43,552 nucleotides of DNA from Porticoccaceae bacterium (GTDB lineage Bacteria > Pseudomonadota > Gammaproteobacteria > Pseudomonadales > Porticoccaceae), in the NCBI GenBank assembly GCA_029252555.1, contig JAQXBF010000005.1, positions 178,460 through 222,011 of the forward strand, in the 5' to 3' direction. The position numbers and the translations under genes were made by a program. The notes beneath the pieces were generated by a model. That model searched no databases and was not told where the DNA came from. It saw nothing but the letters and a program-made list of their open reading frames with translations. Position 1 is the first letter of the stretch; each line of letters starts with the position of its first letter. Below, piece by piece: positions 38,201-43,552 of the stretch.

Positions 38201-39136
38201 ATGGATGCATGGGGAAATTTTTGGGAAAAAGGCCATAGCACTACCTTTGGGGAGTACTACAGCGACGGCTACACCAAGGGTTATATCGCACAGTGGTGGA
38301 TCGCCATCCTCAATGCAAAAGAAGCACACAAACTAAATATTTTAGAGGTTGGCTGTGGCAATGCCTCGCTACTACCCTGCCTGTTAGACCAAAGAATAAA
38401 AGGCACCTATACCGGAGTAGATGCCGCTGAAGTTAGCCTGCCCGATGCCGTTAAAAAGCGCGCCAATGCCGAATTGGAAATTAAGCTTCAAGGCGGTACT
38501 GGTATCGAGAAATTCGAGTCTCAGCAGCAGTTTGATCTGATTGCCTCTGTGTATGGTCTGGAATATTCTCCCCTAGACCTGTCACTACCTTTATTAAAAA
38601 GCATGCTTTCAGCAGAGGGCGAAGCTAACTTTTTAATGCATCATGCAGGCTCCGTGATCACCGAAATGTCGGTCAAAGCTCTGGGTGAATTTGATTTCGA
38701 ATTAATGGAATCCGTTGTCAGCAAGCTAGAGGAAATAGATCGCGAACTTAATAAACTGGGCGGTGACCCTGCCGAGCTTGTGCGGTCATCCATTGCCCAT
38801 AAAGCCAGAGATGTAGTTAATGACTTCGTCTCATCGATTATGAATCTGGATCAGTCTGAACGAAATCCGATCTCCGTTGATTTTGCTAAAGCGGTACTAA
38901 CTTACTTTAAAAAGCTGCGTCTCTCCGAAGTTGATCGACAGGCTTATATAAGTGGTATATTGGTAGACTTCCACTCTTCAAAAGAGCGGTTTCGGCAAAT
39001 GGTTGATGTTGCCCGCAACGAAGAAGAAATTAAAGAATTTGAACAAAAGCTATCATTGGCTGGCTTTAACAATGTAACGGCCAAAGAGTTATTAAAAGAT
39101 GGGGCACCTGTAGCATGGAATATAAAAGCAAAATAA
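38201..39136 (+). CDS. Class I SAM-dependent methyltransferase
   Basis: A 311-residue protein with SAM-binding motif I LEVGCGNAS (residues 48-56), an acidic motif II YTGVDAAEVSL, and a FDLIASVYGLEY post-motif. The C-terminal half (about 150-280) is helical and charged and is not assignable to a known substrate class. The start ATG follows a purine-rich GGATAAAAAA leader. It begins 11 bp after the receptor terminator, so it is probably read from its own or a read-through transcript. Its 3' end overlaps the next gene by 22 bp. Confidence 0.88.
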   Translation: MDAWGNFWEKGHSTTFGEYYSDGYTKGYIAQWWIAILNAKEAHKLNILEVGCGNASLLPCLLDQRIKGTYTGVDAAEVSLPDAVKKRANAELEIKLQGGTGIEKFESQQQFDLIASVYGLEYSPLDLSLPLLKSMLSAEGEANFLMHHAGSVITEMSVKALGEFDFELMESVVSKLEEIDRELNKLGGDPAELVRSSIAHKARDVVNDFVSSIMNLDQSERNPISVDFAKAVLTYFKKLRLSEVDRQAYISGILVDFHSSKERFRQMVDVARNEEEIKEFEQKLSLAGFNNVTAKELLKDGAPVAWNIKAK

Positions 39137-39609
39137 TTTTATTGATAACCATTCTTCTCGCTGGGCAAGCCCAATCGCGCGATGCTTCAGGTTGCCTGAA
39201 TATACGGGATAATAGCGCCAGACTAGCCTGCTATGATCGAGAGCTAGGCTTTAGAAGTGCAGCCCCAGAGCGGCCACAAGTACTGCAACAAACAAGACAG
39301 TCACGCCCGGTGGTAGACTCTAAATTGTCTGCCAGTAGCGCCTCCAGTTCACCTGTGTTGGCTAGGGCTCAGGAAGCCTATGACCAAGTTGTTGCCGACT
39401 CTATCACCATGCTAGTCACCAAGGTCAACAAGACAAAGCGTCAGGGTACATATTTCAGCACCAATACCAATCGCACATTTAAGCGGGTAACAGACCGCAG
39501 TATTGCGTTTAAGGTCAATGATCGTATCGAGTTACAGCCTGGTGTTTTGGGTTCGATTTTTTTGGTCAACCAGGCTGGATTGAGAATTAAAGTAAAGGAG
39601 ATTAAATAG
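39115..39609 (+). CDS. Small secreted protein with a CX11CYD motif
   Basis: A 164-residue protein with a signal peptide (about residues 1-21), then GCLNIRDNSARLACYDREL, in which Cys27 and Cys39 precede Tyr40-Asp41. This N-terminal C-x-RLACYD pattern occurs in a range of small periplasmic proteins, including some annotated as type VI-associated, but no T6SS gene is nearby. The C-terminal half is a predicted beta-rich domain. It overlaps the methyltransferase by 22 bp and ends exactly one base before the peptidase ATG, so the three genes look co-transcribed. Function unknown. Confidence 0.78.
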   Translation: MEYKSKIILLITILLAGQAQSRDASGCLNIRDNSARLACYDRELGFRSAAPERPQVLQQTRQSRPVVDSKLSASSASSSPVLARAQEAYDQVVADSITMLVTKVNKTKRQGTYFSTNTNRTFKRVTDRSIAFKVNDRIELQPGVLGSIFLVNQAGLRIKVKEIK

Positions 39610-41595
39610 ATGAAAAACTCAAGATTATCGAACAAACCCCTTGTGGCGGTTATGCTGACTGCGGTACTCGCAGTTTCACATGCTGTGGCCAAACTACCTG
39701 AATCAGTTTATACGATATTAGAGGGTGCTGAATTCTCAAATGTGAGTGTCTCACCGTCTGGGAAATATATCAGTGCTGTGATGCAGCAGGATGAGCGGGC
39801 TACGCTGGTCATTCTAAATCGTAAGACTATGCAGGTTGAACAGAGTATCCGATATGAGGATGAGGACAATATAGAGATTTCTGGAGGTAATTGGGTCTCG
39901 GCAAATCTTTATAAGTATCGTGTTCTAACCGAATACTCTGAGGGTCGGCGGCCAGGTGATTTCGGTGACCAATTCATTTATAACATGGAGACTGGCAAAA
40001 ATACTCGTATATGGAATTATACTGGAACGTACCTTAATAAGGCGTTACGCAGCGGAAAGAAGATCACCGGGCGATTGGATGTGCTCAGCTATCTACCAGA
40101 TGACGAAAAAAATATTCTAGTAGCGGTGTCTCCGTTTAAGCGAGATGGAGGTGTTCGCCCTACAGTCTATAAACTTGAGCTATCCACAGGTGACCTCACG
40201 AAGGTAATGAATGGTCCCGCTAGAGCTGCCGCAATGCTTACCAACGAGACTGCTGATACCATCGTTGCGTTTGCCCCGACAGAAAAATTCACGACAAACT
40301 TTTTTTATCGCAGGGCTTCGGATAAGTTCTGGACGGCAATTGACATAGATTTCCCAGGAAATTTTAGCGGCTTAAATGTAAGCGATGACGGCAAGCTACT
40401 TTTCGGCCTTACCCAGCTAAAAGAGGGCCCTAATGCTCACCAGGAGTTGGTTAGTATTGCGCTCGAGGGTGGGGAGCTCTCAGTTATTCACGACTTTGGC
40501 TTCGTCTCTCAGATATCTGTTGAGTTCGCAGAGGGCGGTCATCCAGGGTATGCGACTTGGGTAGCCGACAAGCCGGAAATAAAAATATTCCAAAAAGATA
40601 TAGCGTCCTCTGTTGTCACAGGATTTATGAAAAGTTTCAAGGGCTTCAGCGTTTATAACACTGGTATGGACGACGCGGAAGAGAATATGATCATCGCAGT
40701 TACTTCCCCTGGTGTTGCAGGAGAGTATTATGTTTGGGAGAAGTCGGCAGGAAAGGCCCGCTATCTATTCAGTTCGAATGAAAAGATTAATGATCTAGGG
40801 TTAAATTCTTTCACTGCCATAAATTATGAGGCGAGTGATGGAGTAAAATTGCAGGGATGGCTTCTAATGCCTCGGGTGGGCAAGCCAAAAGGCTTGGTCA
40901 ACTATATTCATGGTGGTCCACATGGCCCCTACATTTCATATAGCTTTAATGCGTATATGCAAATTTATGCAGAGCTAGGTTATGCCGTATTTGCACCAAA
41001 TTTTAGGGGTTCTGGCGGCTATGGACAAAATTTTGAAGAGGCTGGCTACACATTGTGGGGAACCCGTATGTTGGATGACATGCGCGAGGGAGCCGAGTTT
41101 GTCCAAGCAAATTATGATGTGGGCGATAAGGTCTACACAGCGGGCGCTAGCTATGGCGGATATTCGAGCGCCCAGAATGTTGTGCGTCATAATGATTACT
41201 ACAACTGCAGTATCATAGATGCTGGCTTCTTTAATTTTGACGAGCTGAAAGATACGTGGGACGGTCGAGACGGTTTTACTACTGACGCCTTTACTGACAA
41301 CGCAATGGGTCAAGACGCTGAAAAATTAAAAGCTATGTCACCGATTTACAATATAGACCAGATTAGAGCTCCTATGCTGATCACTCATGGTAAGGTCGAT
41401 AGACGCACACCCCTTGCAGGTGCAAAGCAGTTTATTAAAGCGCTGAGTAAAACTGATCTGGACTACGAGTACTATGCCTATGCGAAAGAGGGTCATGGCT
41501 TGTGGTTTAAGCCAAACCGACTTGATCGCTTTGGTAAAGTGAAAAAGTTTTTAGAGCGCTGCGATCGGATGGCATCGGCGGTAAAGTCTAACTAG
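39610..41595 (+). CDS. Secreted S9-family (prolyl oligopeptidase-like) peptidase
   Basis: A 661-residue serine peptidase with a signal peptide (about residues 1-27), an N-terminal beta-propeller region and a C-terminal alpha/beta-hydrolase domain. The catalytic triad is visible: Ser514 in GASYGGYSS (usually GxSYGG), Asp597 in THGKVDRRTPL and His629 in KEGHGLW. The oxyanion-side motif NYIHGGPHGPY and PNFRGSGGYGQNF also fit. It likely cleaves peptides in the periplasm, which would match peptide uptake by the nearby TonB receptor, an inference from context. The ATG is preceded by AAAGGAG. Confidence 0.93.
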   Translation: MKNSRLSNKPLVAVMLTAVLAVSHAVAKLPESVYTILEGAEFSNVSVSPSGKYISAVMQQDERATLVILNRKTMQVEQSIRYEDEDNIEISGGNWVSANLYKYRVLTEYSEGRRPGDFGDQFIYNMETGKNTRIWNYTGTYLNKALRSGKKITGRLDVLSYLPDDEKNILVAVSPFKRDGGVRPTVYKLELSTGDLTKVMNGPARAAAMLTNETADTIVAFAPTEKFTTNFFYRRASDKFWTAIDIDFPGNFSGLNVSDDGKLLFGLTQLKEGPNAHQELVSIALEGGELSVIHDFGFVSQISVEFAEGGHPGYATWVADKPEIKIFQKDIASSVVTGFMKSFKGFSVYNTGMDDAEENMIIAVTSPGVAGEYYVWEKSAGKARYLFSSNEKINDLGLNSFTAINYEASDGVKLQGWLLMPRVGKPKGLVNYIHGGPHGPYISYSFNAYMQIYAELGYAVFAPNFRGSGGYGQNFEEAGYTLWGTRMLDDMREGAEFVQANYDVGDKVYTAGASYGGYSSAQNVVRHNDYYNCSIIDAGFFNFDELKDTWDGRDGFTTDAFTDNAMGQDAEKLKAMSPIYNIDQIRAPMLITHGKVDRRTPLAGAKQFIKALSKTDLDYEYYAYAKEGHGLWFKPNRLDRFGKVKKFLERCDRMASAVKSN

Positions 41596-41612
41596 CGACC
41601 ATTGCCTTAAAC

Positions 41613-41642
41613 AAAAAGCCCTAGCATCTGCCGGGGCTTTTT
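41613..41642. terminator. Bidirectional terminator between S9 peptidase and thioredoxin-like gene
   Basis: Arms AAAAAGCCC (41613-41621) and GGGCTTTTT (41634-41642) with a 12-base loop, followed by T on the + strand and by the mirrored tract on the - strand. It sits 17 bp after the peptidase stop and ends 5 bp short of the 3' end of the convergent gene. Confidence 0.88.
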
Positions 41643-41647
41643 TTATC

Positions 41648-43150
41648 TTAGATTTTCTTCATCGCCTCTCTGAATGCTGCCAGTACCATAAGCCGTTGGG
41701 GGCTATCTGCCCAAGACTCTAATTTGTTATCTAACTGGTCTATACGAGTTGCTGTGCGCTGGTAAAAGCCATTATTCTGTTCTGCTAGCTCTGATAAAAT
41801 AGCCTTACTGGTCACGCTAATTCCATCAATATTTTCTGGTGTCAGCTCGGCCATATTAACCACGTAATTAACTCCCCATTGAATTCTGGTAGCAGGCCCC
41901 TTGGAGCTGTCCCAAGCTTTTTTATACCAGCCAAGTGCCGCCTCATTATTACCCATCTGGGCTTCCATATAACCGAGGTCAGACATTAAATAGTAGGGGT
42001 GCTTGGTAATTGTTAGACTGTTAACCAACATTGTCTTGGCGTCTTCTATAAGCCCCGCATCATACAAAGCGTCAGAGAGAGTGTTCACCGCACTGTGATA
42101 TTGATACTGGTCTGCAGCTTTTAGCCCCCAGTCAGCCTGTTCGCTGACCCAGACCAATTGATCCATTGATAGGCCTTGCCCATTATCAAGCGCCGCCATT
42201 TCTAAAAGCACCCAGCCCGACAGAGCGCGCAGGCGCATGAGTAAATTAAGTTCGGTATTGGCCAGTATATTTTTCATATTATCGCTGAGATGTTGGAGCA
42301 GAGTGACCAGCTGGGGGCCGTCGGCGAGGGCTTTGGCCAGGTGTGCACCACCGTACATCAGGTTGTCCCTATTGGCGCTACTAAGCCCACTATCAGCTAA
42401 GATAAGGCCAAGCTGATCCCGATAGATATCCCTCTGAGCTGAGTCATCAGCATTAAGCCCTGCCCAGTGATCAATCGCTAACATCTGCAGGCGGCTCTTA
42501 GCCACCGCCAAATCTCCAGGGGCATTTTCCGCCAGCAGTTTAAATAACTTGTAACGCTCTTGATCGCTGGCATCCTCACTGAGAACCTTACCGCGATCCT
42601 GCTCCCAAGAATAATAAGCGAGCAGTTGCCAGCCCTCAGGGCTTATAGATTGCCCTAGCTCAACCTTGGATACTAACTTAGCTACTGGCGTAATGGCATT
42701 GAGCGCTAACTCCAACACACCCATATAACGCTGTATATCCATACCACCGGGAATACGCGTGATCTCTGCTCCTTGAGGGGAGAAGACAATAACCGTCGGG
42801 TAGCCATAAACTGAAAACTTCTCCCCATACAGCTGTGCCTGTTCTGTGTCCCCATCTAGGTAGACAGGGATAAACCATTTAGACTGGTCAATAAACGCCT
42901 GCTGCTTAAAGATTGTCCCCTTCAGCTCATGACAAGGAGGGCACCAGACCGCACCCCAGTACAAGAAGATCGGCTTATCCTGCTGTTTGGCCGCTGCAAA
43001 AGCCCCTTCAACAGAGCCATTAAACCAATCAATATTAGCTGGCCGTTCCAGACCATTCTGAGTATCAGGCATATCTCCCGAAGGGCCGTCACAGCCATAG
43101 AGCAAAAGCACAGCTAGCAGTGGGAAAAACACACGAAGAGAAAGCCCCAT
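41648..43150 (-). CDS. Thioredoxin-fold lipoprotein with helical repeat tail
   Basis: A 500-residue exported protein. The lipobox ends at Cys20 (LLLYGC). A thioredoxin domain at about 45-150 has the redox site WCPPCHE (Cys70, Cys73) and the cis-Pro loop YGYPTVIVF. The rest, about 350 residues, is helical with TPR-like pairs (for example MGNNEAALGWYKKAW) and no other enzyme motif. The CxxC plus cis-Pro suggests a periplasmic thiol reductase or isomerase, with the tail perhaps for partner binding. It is monocistronic and convergent with the S9 peptidase. Confidence 0.88.
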   Translation of the reverse strand: MGLSLRVFFPLLAVLLLYGCDGPSGDMPDTQNGLERPANIDWFNGSVEGAFAAAKQQDKPIFLYWGAVWCPPCHELKGTIFKQQAFIDQSKWFIPVYLDGDTEQAQLYGEKFSVYGYPTVIVFSPQGAEITRIPGGMDIQRYMGVLELALNAITPVAKLVSKVELGQSISPEGWQLLAYYSWEQDRGKVLSEDASDQERYKLFKLLAENAPGDLAVAKSRLQMLAIDHWAGLNADDSAQRDIYRDQLGLILADSGLSSANRDNLMYGGAHLAKALADGPQLVTLLQHLSDNMKNILANTELNLLMRLRALSGWVLLEMAALDNGQGLSMDQLVWVSEQADWGLKAADQYQYHSAVNTLSDALYDAGLIEDAKTMLVNSLTITKHPYYLMSDLGYMEAQMGNNEAALGWYKKAWDSSKGPATRIQWGVNYVVNMAELTPENIDGISVTSKAILSELAEQNNGFYQRTATRIDQLDNKLESWADSPQRLMVLAAFREAMKKI

Positions 43151-43339
43151 TAAAATACTCCCAGAAGACTATTTGGATTTATTATTTTTCTTTACGCAGC
43201 ATACCCCAGATAACCAGCCACTCAAAGCTGCAGCTGCGGCCCGCGAGACCCTTCGTTGCTGGGCTCCTCAAAGCGACAAGTACGGCCTAGCATAATGCCT
43301 AACCATAGAAAATAACAAAAAATGAAGGGCTCGGACTAA

Positions 43340-43422
43340 ACACTAAGTGTTGTGGACGCCTTCGTTTGCGAAGGCGGGGCAAAGCCCTGAGCGTCAGGCG
43401 CGAATCCATCGAACGTTCGATG
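43340..43422. repeat. Cluster of five consecutive palindromes/hairpins
   Basis: In order: ACACTAAGTGT (43340-43350), CGCCTTCG-TTTG-CGAAGGCG (43357-43376), GGGCAAAGCCC (43377-43387), CCTGA-GCG-TCAGG (43386-43398), and the 16-bp perfect palindrome CATCGAACGTTCGATG (43407-43422). Together they occupy 83 bp and resemble a REP/BIME-type or structured repeat unit. Copy number cannot be determined from this window. Confidence 0.7.
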
Positions 43423-43442
43423 ACACTCTTACAAGCACAAAA

Positions 43443-43466
43443 AAGCCCCAGCATACACCGAGGCTT
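43443..43466 (-). terminator. Terminator of tRNA-Phe
   Basis: On the minus strand AAGCCTCGG and CTGGGGCTT pair over nine positions (two G-U) around a TGTATG loop, and T-rich sequence follows. It starts 10 bases after the tRNA 3' end. Confidence 0.8.
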
Positions 43467-43476
43467 CTTTGAATTA

Positions 43477-43552
43477 TGGTGCCCGGTCTCGGAATCGAAC
43501 CAAGGACACGAGGATTTTCAATCCTCTGCTCTACCAACTGAGCTAACCGGGC
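43477..43552 (-). tRNA. tRNA-Phe (GAA)
   Basis: Reading the minus strand from the window edge, GCCCGGT pairs with ACCGGGC at the acceptor stem, followed by discriminator A and encoded CCA (43479-43477). D-loop TAGCTCAGTTGGTAGAGC, anticodon loop with GAA within ATTGAAAAT, and the T-loop GGTTCGATTCC are all standard. The 76 bases appear complete and end exactly at the window edge. Confidence 0.97.

Larger units (their letters stand above)
43151..43476. other. 326-bp non-coding region with a dense palindrome cluster
   Basis: Between the thioredoxin-like gene and tRNA-Phe. It contains a run of inverted repeats at 43340-43422 and the tRNA terminator at 43443-43466. No plausible protein gene was found. 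Confidence 0.6.

Overview
The window reads as core chromosome of a marine-type gammaproteobacterium. Protein sequences, gene order (pyrG-kdsA-eno-ftsB-ispD-ispF-truD-pcm-nlpD-rpoS, and proA-nadD-rsfS-rlmH-mrdA-rodA-mltB-rlpA-dacA-ybeD-lipB-lipA) and moderate GC all fit this class. A SAR92/Porticoccaceae/Cellvibrionales-like host is my inference from the gene style and the TonB receptor plus S9 peptidase locus; it was not tested. No phage, insertion sequence, CRISPR array or integrase was seen.

Region 1 (1-9554, + strand) is a housekeeping run. It covers CTP synthesis (pyrG 3' end), KDO-8-phosphate synthesis, enolase, the divisome protein FtsB, two MEP isoprenoid enzymes, tRNA pseudouridylation, protein repair (pcm), a DUF368 polyprenyl-phosphate transporter, NlpD and rpoS. 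The notable point is that rpoS carries an in-frame TAA at codon 106 where the family has Glu, with the reading frame otherwise intact. surE, which usually sits between truD and pcm, is absent.

Region 2 (9555-16425) has a bidirectional terminator, convergent ppa, a two-gene RND efflux pump without an outer-membrane factor, dinB (Pol IV), and a small charged protein with a SutA-like motif.

Region 3 (16454-27359, - strand) is a cell-wall elongation and lipoylation cluster transcribed from proA down to lipA. It includes PBP2, RodA, MltB, RlpA, a DacA-type carboxypeptidase, RlmH, RsfS and NadD.

Region 4 (27502-34822) holds a sirtuin, ferrochelatase (-), release factor RF3 with a good promoter, a tandem pair of paralogous acyltransferases, a TSUP permease, a small membrane protein and an AI-2E-family permease.

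Region 5 (34823-43552) begins with a 710-bp non-coding stretch carrying a perfect CRP-type dyad and a possible decayed pilin N-terminus. It continues with a large TonB-dependent receptor with a strong terminator, a methyltransferase, a small periplasmic protein and a secreted S9 peptidase. The window ends with a thioredoxin-fold lipoprotein (-), a dense run of palindromes, and tRNA-Phe (-).

Most of the window is ordinary. The best candidates for a second look are the interrupted rpoS with its eroded stationary-phase neighbourhood, the palindrome cluster downstream of tRNA-Phe, and the CRP-like site in the long intergenic region.
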